A program made the translations under genes and the position numbers. A stretch of DNA of 64,000 nucleotides from Limnobacter alexandrii (lineage in GTDB: Bacteria > Pseudomonadota > Gammaproteobacteria > Burkholderiales > Burkholderiaceae_B), in the NCBI RefSeq assembly GCF_005871185.1, contig NZ_SWKN01000006.1, positions 434,001-498,000 of the forward strand, given 5' to 3'. Below are positions 43,236 through 53,206 of this stretch, piece by piece; the stretch's first letter is position 1; every line of letters begins with the position of its first letter. The notes under the pieces were generated by a model. The model ran no database searches, was not told where the DNA came from, and worked only from the letters and a program-made list of their open reading frames with translations.

Positions 43236-46200
43236 ATGAAATTTGCCCCCATTCTTCGCTCCAAATCGGTGCTGATTCCGCTCTTTGTCATTGTTTTCTT
43301 CTACCTGTTTGCTTGGGCTGGCCTGCCACGCCTGGTGCACTGGCAAGCTGAAAAACAGGTGCTTGAGCGTTCGGGCCATGTGTTGAACATGGATCTGCCC
43401 GAGATCAACCCCTTCAAGCTGACTGTGCGCATCCCGAAGCTGAACCTGGCCACGCCAGAGGGCGAGCAACTGGTGTCGTTCGAGCATTTGTTTGTCGATG
43501 TATCGGGCACCGACCTGTTCACCGGGCTGATTGCGATGGATCAAATCGACCTGAAAAACCTGAACCTGAATGTGGCCCTGCTGCCTGAGGGCAAGAACAA
43601 CTTCACCGCCCTGCTGGATGCCTTTAAAACCGACGAGCCCGAAGAGGAAGAGAACACCGAGCCACCTGCCTTTTTGCTTAGCCACCTGCTGATTTCCGAT
43701 GCCGCGGTAAATTTTGAGGACCGCCGCAAACCCGACGGTTTGAAAACCACATTTGCCCCGCTGAACCTGGAGTTACGCGACCTGGCCACCCGTTCAGAAA
43801 ACGATGGCGACTTTGTTCTGAATGCAGTCACCGGTCTGGATGCGGAGTTGAAACTGCGCGCGCAAATTCAGTTGGCTGACCCTTCAGCGGTGGGCGAGTT
43901 TTCACTCACCGGCTTGAACATTGCGAAGCTGGAACCGTTGCTGGCCCCCTTGCTGCCCACAGCTCCACCGGCTGGCAGCGCCGACCTGGCTTTGGATTTT
44001 GATGTAAACCTGAAAGACGCCAGCGAGGAAATTCCGCCTAAGGTGTTCATCAACAACATCAATGCTGAAGTGCGCGAATTCAATATTGCAGCCAAACCGC
44101 AAGGTGCCAGTGCTGCGGCTCAATTCAACAAGTTGAACATCAACAACGCAAGCTTTAATTTGCAAACCAACAAGGCCGAGTTGGCAGGCATTGTGCTGGC
44201 GGGCTTGCAACTGAACCACAGCAACAAGGCCAAAGCAATTGGGCTCGACGCCATTGAGGTGGGGCCAATCGCGGTCGACCTGACCGAGCAACATGCCGAG
44301 GTGAACGCAGCAACGCTGAAAGGCGGGCAAGTGAATGTAAAGCGCAATGCCAAGGGCGAACTTGATTTGATGGCCGCGATTAACGACTGGATTCCCCCAG
44401 CCAAACCAGCGGAAAAACAAGCTGAGGCCGAAGGCGCGACTGCCGAGGAATCCAAGCCTTGGACGTATGCCGTCAACACCATCGACCTTTCTGGCATTCA
44501 AGCGAACATTCAAGACCAAACTGTGAGCCCTGCGCTGAACATTGGTCTGAACAATATTGCAGTATCAACAAGCGGTGTCACTCAAGACCTTTCAAAAAAC
44601 CTGCCCTTGAAGGCCAGCCTGAATGTGGCCAGTGGCGGCAGCATTGCAGTGAATGGCACCATCAACCCCAGCACCACCGCCACACAAATGAATGTGGAAG
44701 TGAATGCACTGGCGCTGAAGCCCGCACAGCCTTTCATCGCCCAGTTTGCCAAATTGAACCTGGTGAGCGGCGCCATTTACACCAAGGGCAAAGCCACCTA
44801 CAACGCCAAAGAACAAGGCTATGCGGGCAGCTTGACGATTGGCAGCCTGCGGCTGAATGAAGCGGGCACCAACAACTCGTTTTTCGAATTCAAAAAGCTG
44901 TTCACGCCTGGCCTGCGTGTGAATGCTCAAGGCCTGAACATTCAACGCTTAACGCTTGAAGGCCTGGATACGGCACTGTTAATTGCGAAAGACAAATCGA
45001 CCAACATCAGCCGCATTTTGGTGAACAAGGAAGAACCGAAAACCGCGACCGCACAAACACCTGAACCAGCGAAAGGCGCCGACAACTCGCCCCCCGCATT
45101 CGCAGTCAACATTGACCGCTTCAACATCGTCAACAGTGAAATGGACTTTGCAGATGAATCGCTGTTCATTCCGTTTGGCACACGCATTCACAGCCTGGAA
45201 GGTGTGGTGAATGGTTTGTCCAACAAGCCGGGCACGCGCGGCGAGCTGGCCCTGAAAGGCGCGGTTGACGAATTCGGCGAGGCCGATGCGCAAGGCACCA
45301 TCAACCTGCTCGACCCCACCAATTACATGGACGTTGCCGTGAAATTCAGCAATGTGGAAATGCGCAATTTAACGCCCTATTCAGGCACGTTTGCCAACCG
45401 CAAAATTGAGTCGGGCAAGTTGTCGCTGAACCTGGTGTACAACATTGAAAACCAACAGTTGAACAGCAGCAACCAGGTGATCGTCGACAAACTGAAACTG
45501 GGTGAGCGTGTGCAGAGCCCACAGGGCCGAGACCTGCCGCTTGAACTGGCCATTGCCATTCTGGAAGACAGCAACGGTCGCATCGATTTGGGCCTGCCCA
45601 TTACTGGCGACTTGAACGACCCACAGTTTAGCTATGGTGCCATTGTGTGGAAGGCCATTGGCAATGTGCTGACCAAAATAGTAACTGCCCCTTTCCGCGC
45701 ACTGGGTGCCTTGTTTGGTGGTGGCGATGCCGATGAGCTGGGCAAGATTGAGTTCACTGCTGGCGCCAACACGCTAAGCCCTTCACAACGCGAAGGCCTG
45801 AAGAAGTTGGGTGAAGCATTAACCACCCGCCCAAACCTTGCGCTGACCGTACAAGGCACATGGGCACCCGCCGACAAAACTGCCATTCAAAACTTGCAAA
45901 TGCGCCGTGCCGTGGCGGTTCAAGCTGGCGAGAAACTGGAAGCCAACGAGAACCCTGGCCCCTTGGCCTTGAACAACGACGCCACTCAAAAAGCACTGGA
46001 AGCGTTGTTCGAAAAACGCTTCAGTGGCGGTGAATTGGCCTCGCTAAAAACAGGCTTCAGAAAGGCCAACCCGGGCCAACTGGAACAGGGCGTGGCAGGC
46101 AAGGCGCTGGGCCAAATTACCAACCTGTTTAAAGACACACGCGAGTTGAGCGATTCAGAAGTGAATGCCCTGAAAGGCAAAAACTTTTATGCCGTGCTGG

Positions 46201-46400
46201 CGCAAAAGCTGCAAAATTCTGAAGAAGTCAGCGCTGCGCAATTGCAAGCCTTGGCCACACAGCGCCAGCAAGTGGTCAGCACGGGGCTGACCACAGCGGG
46301 TGTTCCCGCCGAGCGCGTAAAAACCGACGCCCCCAAAGAAACCGAGGCGAGTGATGAAAAAACCGTGCCGATGGAATTGGGTGTGGCTGTTAACAAGTAA
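43236..46400 (+). CDS. AsmA-like DUF748 protein
   Basis: A 1054-aa envelope protein with one N-terminal membrane anchor (SVLIPLFVIVFFYLFAWAGL) and a very long repetitive beta-rich periplasmic part of the DUF748/AsmA type, thought to shuttle or arrange lipids between membranes. Conserved block: LDLGLPITGDLNDPQFSYG near residue 785-805, where the usual family C-terminal part starts. The last 230 residues include an OmpA-like stretch (FTAGANTLSPSQREGLKKLG). It is the first backbone gene after the island; the start ATG lies 77 bp from the tRNA 5' end and is read away from it. Confidence 0.87.
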   Translation: MKFAPILRSKSVLIPLFVIVFFYLFAWAGLPRLVHWQAEKQVLERSGHVLNMDLPEINPFKLTVRIPKLNLATPEGEQLVSFEHLFVDVSGTDLFTGLIAMDQIDLKNLNLNVALLPEGKNNFTALLDAFKTDEPEEEENTEPPAFLLSHLLISDAAVNFEDRRKPDGLKTTFAPLNLELRDLATRSENDGDFVLNAVTGLDAELKLRAQIQLADPSAVGEFSLTGLNIAKLEPLLAPLLPTAPPAGSADLALDFDVNLKDASEEIPPKVFINNINAEVREFNIAAKPQGASAAAQFNKLNINNASFNLQTNKAELAGIVLAGLQLNHSNKAKAIGLDAIEVGPIAVDLTEQHAEVNAATLKGGQVNVKRNAKGELDLMAAINDWIPPAKPAEKQAEAEGATAEESKPWTYAVNTIDLSGIQANIQDQTVSPALNIGLNNIAVSTSGVTQDLSKNLPLKASLNVASGGSIAVNGTINPSTTATQMNVEVNALALKPAQPFIAQFAKLNLVSGAIYTKGKATYNAKEQGYAGSLTIGSLRLNEAGTNNSFFEFKKLFTPGLRVNAQGLNIQRLTLEGLDTALLIAKDKSTNISRILVNKEEPKTATAQTPEPAKGADNSPPAFAVNIDRFNIVNSEMDFADESLFIPFGTRIHSLEGVVNGLSNKPGTRGELALKGAVDEFGEADAQGTINLLDPTNYMDVAVKFSNVEMRNLTPYSGTFANRKIESGKLSLNLVYNIENQQLNSSNQVIVDKLKLGERVQSPQGRDLPLELAIAILEDSNGRIDLGLPITGDLNDPQFSYGAIVWKAIGNVLTKIVTAPFRALGALFGGGDADELGKIEFTAGANTLSPSQREGLKKLGEALTTRPNLALTVQGTWAPADKTAIQNLQMRRAVAVQAGEKLEANENPGPLALNNDATQKALEALFEKRFSGGELASLKTGFRKANPGQLEQGVAGKALGQITNLFKDTRELSDSEVNALKGKNFYAVLAQKLQNSEEVSAAQLQALATQRQQVVSTGLTTAGVPAERVKTDAPKETEASDEKTVPMELGVAVNK

Positions 46401-46411
46401 ACCATCAATGG

Positions 46412-47317
46412 CTAAACAATAAACCCTGCCTTGCTGGCCAACACCTCGCGGGTTACCCGAATGAATTCGCGGGTTTTGGCGGGCATGGGGTTGGCATAGG
46501 GGCACACGGCGAAAATGTCGGCCGGTGCACCCGCCCAGTCGGGCAACACACGCACCAGCGCACCGGTTTTTAGTTCTTGCTGAATATCCCATTCAGAGCG
46601 CAGCAACACGCCCTTGCCCTGCAAGGCCCATTGCACGGACACATCACCGTCGTTCGAGCTGACCGGCCCGTGCACCTTCACGCTGGTTTCCTGTTTGCCA
46701 TTGCGCAGTTGCCAGTTGTTGAAGGTGTGGTTCTCTTGCCGAATTACCAGGCAATCATGGCGGGTTAAATCGGCGGGTGTATTCAACTGCCCTGCCAGGG
46801 CCAGATACGAAGGCGCGGCACACAACACACGGCGGTTGCTGGCCAGTTTTTGGGCAATCAACCGTTGGTCTGGTGGCTCGCCAAATCGCACCGACAAATC
46901 AAAACCGCCCTCAATCAAATCAATCGGGTGGTCGGTCAGTTCCAGTATCACTTCCACGGCCGGAAACTCGGCATGGTAAGCCGACACCACATTGGCCACA
47001 TGTTTGCGACCAAAACCCAAACTGGCATTCACCCGCAGCAGGCCACGCGGGGTATCTTGCCCGGCACGCAAGGTGGCTTCCAACACATCAATTTGGCGAA
47101 GAATATTGGCACCCTCGGCCAGGTAACGCTCGCCCTCTGCACTTAAACCTATGCGCCGGGTGCTGCGGTGAAGCAAACGCACACCCAGCCTTTTTTCCAG
47201 TGCAGCCAAGCGGCGGCTAACGGCAGGCGGTGTTACATCAAACGCCATGGCGGCGCTGGCCAAGCTTTCATGGCGCACCAGTTCAGTGAAAAAGGCAAGG
47301 TCGGACAGTTGCTTCAA
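46412..47317 (-). CDS. LysR-family regulator
   Basis: A 301-aa LysR regulator: winged HTH at the N-terminus (SLASAAMAFDVTPPAVSRRL), then LEKRLGVRLLHRSTRRIGLS and a two-lobe effector domain. TTG at 47317 is used because GAGG is five bases upstream and no ATG lies before the HTH. It is convergent with the DUF748 gene and divergent from the TauE/SafE permease gene, which is its probable target. Confidence 0.9.
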   Translation of the reverse strand: MKQLSDLAFFTELVRHESLASAAMAFDVTPPAVSRRLAALEKRLGVRLLHRSTRRIGLSAEGERYLAEGANILRQIDVLEATLRAGQDTPRGLLRVNASLGFGRKHVANVVSAYHAEFPAVEVILELTDHPIDLIEGGFDLSVRFGEPPDQRLIAQKLASNRRVLCAAPSYLALAGQLNTPADLTRHDCLVIRQENHTFNNWQLRNGKQETSVKVHGPVSSNDGDVSVQWALQGKGVLLRSEWDIQQELKTGALVRVLPDWAGAPADIFAVCPYANPMPAKTREFIRVTREVLASKAGFIV

Positions 47318-47432
47318 GAAAACCTCACATTGATTCGTGCGTATTTGTTAATAATATTTTAAATATTGAATCATTGTAGATATTTTTATAACGAATAAAC
47401 TGAGCGCTTCCACATTTACGGCACACCACCCC

Positions 47433-48209
47433 ATGTCTTGGCTCGCTCTTCCTGATTTGCTCCTTGTTTTGTCGTTGGGCGCGGCTTTGGGTTTCTTCGG
47501 TGGGCTGTTTGGTATTGGGGGCGGCATTATCGCCGTCCCGCTTTTTATTATCGGGTTTGGCATGGACCAGGCCTTGGCCCAAGGCACTGCACTGGTGTTG
47601 ATGGTGCCCAATTTGCTGATTGGCTGGTGGCGCTACAACCAACACCACAAGCTGCCCTGGCTGGCCGTGGCGGCGATTGGTATCACTGCCACCGTGACCA
47701 CCTGGCTAACTGCCAAGCTGGCCGTGCAACTTGATCAAGATGTACTGCACTGGATATTCAACCTGTTCATTCTGGCCGTGGGCCTGCGCATGCTGTTGCT
47801 GCGCAAGAACCCCAGTGCCACTGCAAACAACAGCGATCAACCCCGCACGGCCACCATGCCCTTGGTTGGCGTACTGGGTGGCACCAGCATGGGTTTGCTG
47901 GGCATGGGCGGCGGCCTGGTGGCCACACCCATGTTAACCACGGTGTTCAAGCACACCCAAACCACGGCCCAGGCTTTGTCGCTGGCGCTGGTGGCCCCAA
48001 GTTCAGTCATGGCATTGACCACGTATGCCAACGCGCATCGCGTGAACTGGGAATTGGGTTTACCCCTCGCTTTCGGCGGCTTGTTTACCGTGTCTGCCGG
48101 GGTGGCCATTGCCCACTACCTGCCTGAAAAAGCCCTGCGCCGAAGCTTTGCGGCGGTCATGATCATTGCTGCTTTCTGGCTGATTTTGCAATCACTACAC
48201 ACGCACTAA
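47433..48209 (+). CDS. TauE/SafE-family permease
   Basis: A 258-aa membrane protein with about eight spans. Each half has the family's glycine motif: FFGGLFGIGGGIIAVPL near the start and GTSMGLLGMGGGLVATPML in the middle. The family exports or imports organosulfonates, sulfite or related anions; the substrate here is not defined. It is divergent from a LysR gene, the usual arrangement. Confidence 0.88.
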   Translation: MSWLALPDLLLVLSLGAALGFFGGLFGIGGGIIAVPLFIIGFGMDQALAQGTALVLMVPNLLIGWWRYNQHHKLPWLAVAAIGITATVTTWLTAKLAVQLDQDVLHWIFNLFILAVGLRMLLLRKNPSATANNSDQPRTATMPLVGVLGGTSMGLLGMGGGLVATPMLTTVFKHTQTTAQALSLALVAPSSVMALTTYANAHRVNWELGLPLAFGGLFTVSAGVAIAHYLPEKALRRSFAAVMIIAAFWLILQSLHTH

Positions 48210-48258
48210 GCTTTTCCGGTAAGAATAGGGGCTTGTCCACACTTGCCCTTGTTGCTTG

Positions 48259-51126
48259 ATGAAGCTGGCGACCCTGTTTCGATTCGTGTTGTTTGCCACT
48301 TTGCTTGGCTTGGCCTCCAATGTGTGGATGGGCGAGCGTGCCGACCAGTTGCAAACCTCGCAAACAGCACTACTCACTGCCCGCCTGAATGCCATCAATG
48401 AATTGCGCCTGCTGCAATCGGAATTCGATGCACTGCAAACTTTGGTGGCCGCCTTTGTGGTCAGTAAAAACAGCCAGCACCTGGTGAACTACTACGAACT
48501 GCTGGATGCACACGCCGGTGCGCGCAAGTACGCCCAACCTGTCGACAATGTATACTGGAGCAAGCTGATTGCCGGTAACACTCAAGCTGTTCCGCTGATG
48601 CCGGCTGAGGGCGAAACCCTGGAAAGCCGCCTGCTTGCCCCACAAAACGTAGCCCCCAACTTGAGCGGAGAGCTTAAGGCCTCAGTGGACAATATTCTGG
48701 CCTTAAGCCGCAAGCTGCGCGAACGTGAGCAAATTGTGTTTGCCCTCACCCAAGGCCTGTACAACCCGGAGGCCGGCAAGTATGTCTCAGAGGCGCCGGT
48801 GCGCGACGACCTGGCCATTCAAATGTTGTTCTCGGAAGAATACCTGGGCATGAGCAATGCCATTCGCGCTGAAATTCAGGGCCGAATTCGTGCAGTCGAG
48901 CTTGGCTTTCAAACCGTAATCGCCGAGCAGGCAGACAACATCAAAGCCACTGCCAATTTCGACCTGTACCTGGGCTTGCTGGTAACGCTGATGGCCCTGC
49001 TTGGCCTGGCGGTGCTTCAACGATTTGTGGTGGCCCCCTTGCGCGACCTGAACAAGGTGAGCAAACAAATTGCGCAAGGCAATTACAACGTCACCTTGCC
49101 TGAACCACGCTTTGTGACCGAGATGAGCAACCTGGTCAAGGGCTTTGCCCTGATGATTGGCTCATTCAAACGCGAACTGGAACAAGGGGAAGCGGCGCGG
49201 TCTGCCGAGTTGATTGCGCTGGAGGCAAAAATGGGGCGAGAACGCGCCGAAGCGCAAGTGGAAGCGCGCGGCATGTTGTTGGCCAATATGAGCCATGAGA
49301 TCAGAACGCCCATGAATGCCATTTTGGGCATGACCGCGCTCACCTTGAAATCCGATTTGCCCGAGCAAGAGCGCAACTACCTGTTGAAAGTGCAAGACGC
49401 GGCGAGATCGCTGCTGGGTTTGCTCAACGACATTCTGGATTACTCCAAGGCCGAAGCGGGCATGGTGGAATTCGAGCACATTCCGTTTACGCTGGATGAA
49501 GTACTGGCCAATTCATTTCTTGCCGTGCAAAGCCAGGCTGCCAGCCGCAAACTGATGTTGCTGAACGAGATTTCACCCGGTTATTCCAATCAGCTGGGCC
49601 AGCGCCTGGTGGGCGACCCTTCCCGCTTGCGGCAGGTGCTCAGCAACCTGCTGAGCAATGCTGTGAAGTTCACGGAAAGTGGTTCAGTGCGGGTGTATTC
49701 GAAACTGCAAACCCGCTCGGACAGCGGGCTTGATTTGCGCATCGAAGTGCACGACACAGGCCAGGGCTTGAGCAAATCGCAGGTAGACCGTATTTTCGAG
49801 AAATTTGCACAAGGTGATTCAAGCGTAAGCCGTGTGTATGGCGGCACGGGCTTGGGCTTGAGTATTGCCCGCGAGTTGGTGATTCGCATGGGTGGCGAAA
49901 TTTCAGTGGAAAGCACGCCGGGTGTGGGCAGTTGTTTCTGGTTCTCGGTGCCGGTGGTGTATGACAGCGATATATTGATTGAACCCTTGCCACTGGGCTA
50001 CCAAAGCGGTGTGCTGTTGCACCAGCCTGGGCCTGTGGCCGATTGCGTCATGTCGGTGCTGCATGCCACTGGCATGGAAGCCACCCTGGTAAGCACCCTG
50101 GGTCAGTGCATGCGGCATTTGGATGAGAACAGCTGCGACTGGGTGTTGCTGCAATCCGATTTGCTGGACCCTGGCGAGCCGCTGCCCGCCGAACTCCTAG
50201 AGCACCTGAGCAACCCGGCTTTGCGCGTGGTGGCCATAGACCGAGACCTGCTGTCAGCCGACAGCACTCTGCTTCAACTGCTTCCCATTGAACTGAGCAA
50301 ACAATTACTGCACCTGGCCCACCCGGTGTTGATGCAAGACATTTGCGCGGCACCTCGGCCGGAGTTTCAGCCAGTCGAACAGTCAAACAAAGTGCGCGAG
50401 TACCCGGACACCTTGCAAGGCAAGCGGGCTTTGGTGCTTGAAGACCACCCAGTGAACCAGGAACTGGTGTGCTCCTACCTAACGGCAGCAGGCATGCAAG
50501 TGACCATGTGCGCGCACGGCCAGGAGGCAGTTGAATTGCTGGACCCAGACGATGCGCCCGACTTTGACGTGATCATCACCGATCTTGAAATGCCGGTGAT
50601 GGATGGCTATGAGTTTACAGAATGGCTGCGCGACCAAACCCGCTGGATGGACACCCCTCTCGTAGGGCTGACCGGGCATGCCTTCTCGGAAATACGCAAC
50701 CGCTGTCTGGATTTGGGCATGGACGACTTCATTGCCAAGCCTGTGGAGGCACGCGAACTGTATGCCACCTTGGCCGAGCTGCTGCGCACCGAAGTGGCAT
50801 TGCCCAGGCACGCTGCACAGCAGGCAACACCCAGACCACCTGCCTTGCCCAATTTGTTCATGGAGCACTGTGCCGACCTGCCCGCCAAGTTGCGTGGGCA
50901 CTTAGACCAGCTGGACGAAGCCGCCTTCGTGCGTGAAATACATTCCATGGTGAGCCTTCTGGCCCTGCTGGGCGAAAAAGCCTTGCACCAAATATTCCGC
51001 GAATTTGAACAAGGCTTGAACAATCAAACCGTCGAAGCCAGAGAAGTGCTGGATCAAATTCGCACCGTGTGGCCTGCCTTGGTGAAGAAATATTCGGAGT
51101 TGGCTGAGAAAGCCACCCCCGCCTAG
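48259..51126 (+). CDS. Unorthodox hybrid histidine kinase (HK-REC-HPt)
   Basis: A 955-aa inner-membrane sensor. Span 1 lies near residues 7-25, then a helical periplasmic domain (about 30-230), span 2 (YLGLLVTLMALLGLAVL), HAMP, HisKA with H346 (MSHEIRTPMNAILGMT), HATPase_c (VFDxxGTGLGLSIA-type, YGGTGLGLSIARELV), a degenerate middle receiver (about 575-690), a full receiver with D775 (ITDLEMPVMDGYEF) and a C-terminal HPt with H895 (EIHSMVSLLALLG). ATG at 48259 is preferred to the TTG just before it. The signal is unknown. Confidence 0.88.
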   Translation: MKLATLFRFVLFATLLGLASNVWMGERADQLQTSQTALLTARLNAINELRLLQSEFDALQTLVAAFVVSKNSQHLVNYYELLDAHAGARKYAQPVDNVYWSKLIAGNTQAVPLMPAEGETLESRLLAPQNVAPNLSGELKASVDNILALSRKLREREQIVFALTQGLYNPEAGKYVSEAPVRDDLAIQMLFSEEYLGMSNAIRAEIQGRIRAVELGFQTVIAEQADNIKATANFDLYLGLLVTLMALLGLAVLQRFVVAPLRDLNKVSKQIAQGNYNVTLPEPRFVTEMSNLVKGFALMIGSFKRELEQGEAARSAELIALEAKMGRERAEAQVEARGMLLANMSHEIRTPMNAILGMTALTLKSDLPEQERNYLLKVQDAARSLLGLLNDILDYSKAEAGMVEFEHIPFTLDEVLANSFLAVQSQAASRKLMLLNEISPGYSNQLGQRLVGDPSRLRQVLSNLLSNAVKFTESGSVRVYSKLQTRSDSGLDLRIEVHDTGQGLSKSQVDRIFEKFAQGDSSVSRVYGGTGLGLSIARELVIRMGGEISVESTPGVGSCFWFSVPVVYDSDILIEPLPLGYQSGVLLHQPGPVADCVMSVLHATGMEATLVSTLGQCMRHLDENSCDWVLLQSDLLDPGEPLPAELLEHLSNPALRVVAIDRDLLSADSTLLQLLPIELSKQLLHLAHPVLMQDICAAPRPEFQPVEQSNKVREYPDTLQGKRALVLEDHPVNQELVCSYLTAAGMQVTMCAHGQEAVELLDPDDAPDFDVIITDLEMPVMDGYEFTEWLRDQTRWMDTPLVGLTGHAFSEIRNRCLDLGMDDFIAKPVEARELYATLAELLRTEVALPRHAAQQATPRPPALPNLFMEHCADLPAKLRGHLDQLDEAAFVREIHSMVSLLALLGEKALHQIFREFEQGLNNQTVEAREVLDQIRTVWPALVKKYSELAEKATPA

Positions 51127-51251
51127 GGGAAACCTATCCCCACAAATGGTGAACCTCCCCGTAAACGGTGAACCCTCACCTATGCGATGCCACACCAGTA
51201 ATTTGCCGACGACAATACATAAACGATGAACGGCAAGGCACTGGATTCAGC

Positions 51252-51818
51252 ATGACCATTCGAGCACCCTACCAAGTGCTGCACAGCAGCCCTTACAAAA
51301 AGTACTCCTTCGAGCGCGAGGTGTTTTTTGAAACGCTGGGTGCCTGCTGGGCATTGAGTTCCCGCAACGTCAGCGGCCTGTTCGCCATGCAGTTGCAAAT
51401 TGACTTAAGCCGTGTGCAGTTGTTGTACGGCGTACCCAGTTCGCATTTGCCCGAACCACTGCTGTTTCAATTCTTGAATGTGTTTCAAACCCGGCCACGC
51501 AATGGCGCGCATGCACAACACATGCATGCTGAGCACAATGCGCTGGAATTGATTGAAGACATGAATGAAGCGGACTTCCTGAACTTCACCACTGGCTTTC
51601 AAGACGCGGTGAATCAAATTCTTGAACCGCTGGATTGCTGGACCAAAGAATGTCAGCAAGCCCACCTCGCCCTGAAATACTATGGCCTGAACCTGGTGGA
51701 GACGGGCATGCGTGAATCGAAATTCAAGCGCACCTACGCTGACCTGTTGGTGAACTACCTGCTGACCACACAGCGCGTGTTCTTGCAGGAAAGCAAAACC
51801 TCCACTTACAACCTTTAA
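51252..51818 (+). CDS. Unrecognised 188-aa cytoplasmic protein
   Basis: No family is recognised. It has no signal peptide or membrane span, and is helical with a histidine-rich patch (HAQHMHAEHNALELIEDM). ATG at 51252 is preferred; a longer reading to 51168 has a rare, cysteine-rich N-terminus and includes the repeat pair GGTGAACC at 51147 and 51166. It follows the histidine kinase gene by 125 bp on the same strand and could be functionally linked. Confidence 0.6.
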   Translation: MTIRAPYQVLHSSPYKKYSFEREVFFETLGACWALSSRNVSGLFAMQLQIDLSRVQLLYGVPSSHLPEPLLFQFLNVFQTRPRNGAHAQHMHAEHNALELIEDMNEADFLNFTTGFQDAVNQILEPLDCWTKECQQAHLALKYYGLNLVETGMRESKFKRTYADLLVNYLLTTQRVFLQESKTSTYNL

Positions 51819-51833
51819 TCGCGCCGCCAGGTT

Positions 51834-53117
51834 TCACCCTAAGCGCGGGCGCAGGTGCTGGCGCAACACCATTTTCAATTCAAGAAAGACATCGGGATCG
51901 TTCAGCAAAGTCATGTGGTGCTTTTGCGCAAAGGTGACCCGTTGTGCTTTGCCACTGTCGTCGGCCAATGCAGAATCGGGAGTCACCAAACCATCGCCCA
52001 CGGTGGTGTTCAACCACGATGAGGTGTGGTCGCCAATCGTAGAGCCGATGAGGTGAAACATCACTTCTTGCCCGTCGCGGGTTTGCAGGGCACCAAGGCC
52101 ATGATCCAGATCACGAATGCCGCGTGAACGCACGCCCAACACCCGCCCAATGGGTTTGGACAATTCAAATTTGCCAAACAATTGCTCGCCTGCCGCAGCC
52201 AAACGGGCCAGCGGTGCGCCAGCATGTGGAGAACCCAAACACACCACATCGCGAATGGCGCGCTTCAAAATAATGTCGTCATCAGTCAGCGCTTCAACCA
52301 CCGCACGACTGACCAAACCTCCCATGCTGTGGCCCACCAGGGTAATGCCTTCAACAGCCACGGGCCAGTTGCGCACCAGCTTGTTCAACATGCGCTTGAA
52401 CTGACGGGCATTGGAATCAATGTTGCGGCCGGTGTTGTAACGCAGGTAAAGCGAAGTGACCGGGAAATCGTCTTGCAGCTTCTCGCCATAAGGGCGTGTG
52501 GCGGGCTCGCTGGGGTTGTAATACATCTGCCAGCTGTCTTCGTTGCAGCACAGGCCATGCACAAAAATAACGAGATGGTTTTGTGCATCGGGAAACTGCG
52601 CCATCAGTGCGGCCTGGTCTGCTTCCAAAGCCTGACCGTTGGCATACAGATTCATGTGCACTTGCATGGGGTTGCGTGTGGCCACCAAATGGTCACCAAA
52701 CACACCATTGATTGCACTTGAAATGGCAGAGATCCGTTTGTCGGTTTTTGCATTCGGTACGCTGGGCACGGGTAGGTGGTCCACATCGTCCATCAACTCG
52801 CCACCCATGGCCTGGTCGATAATTTGTGGCGAGGCCAAACTTTGGTTGGCTTGCCGCACTACCCAGGCCGCACCGGAAAACACGCCTTTACCGGCCTCGC
52901 GCACAGCGCCATACACCAGGTCGGTAATTTCATTGTGAACCGATTCAACAGGTTTGCTGGCATTGAGCGTGGCTGTACCCACAGCCTTGAATGGCATGTC
53001 GCTGATGGCCCTGTGAAATTCATGCACGCGGGTGGTGGCTTGCGCAATGGTGTCACCCACAAACATCAAGGTGCCTTCCAGTTTTTCGCCAGTGCTGGGT
53101 GTTTCTTTTTTGCTCAT
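51834..53117 (-). CDS. Alpha/beta hydrolase (lipase/esterase-like)
   Basis: A 427-aa protein. The first 160 residues are helical, then the hydrolase core begins at LVIFVHGLCCNEDSWQ, with the nucleophile elbow VGHSMGGLVSRAVVE and GSPHAGAPLAR. This GHSMGG/GSPHxG order resembles PGAP1- or lecithin-acyltransferase-like lipases. The C-terminal catalytic His is probably in QKHHMTLLND. ATG at 53117 has GGAGAC upstream; a longer start would run into the permease gene. It occupies the place where an ABC ATPase gene would be expected after AapM. Confidence 0.82.
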   Translation of the reverse strand: MSKKETPSTGEKLEGTLMFVGDTIAQATTRVHEFHRAISDMPFKAVGTATLNASKPVESVHNEITDLVYGAVREAGKGVFSGAAWVVRQANQSLASPQIIDQAMGGELMDDVDHLPVPSVPNAKTDKRISAISSAINGVFGDHLVATRNPMQVHMNLYANGQALEADQAALMAQFPDAQNHLVIFVHGLCCNEDSWQMYYNPSEPATRPYGEKLQDDFPVTSLYLRYNTGRNIDSNARQFKRMLNKLVRNWPVAVEGITLVGHSMGGLVSRAVVEALTDDDIILKRAIRDVVCLGSPHAGAPLARLAAAGEQLFGKFELSKPIGRVLGVRSRGIRDLDHGLGALQTRDGQEVMFHLIGSTIGDHTSSWLNTTVGDGLVTPDSALADDSGKAQRVTFAQKHHMTLLNDPDVFLELKMVLRQHLRPRLG

Positions 53118-53206
53118 GCGTTGTCTCCGGACTATTAGTGAACAAATGTACACTGAATGCATTTTTCGCGCTAGAAATTCAACTCTAACGGTGACAGCCC
53201 TGTGTT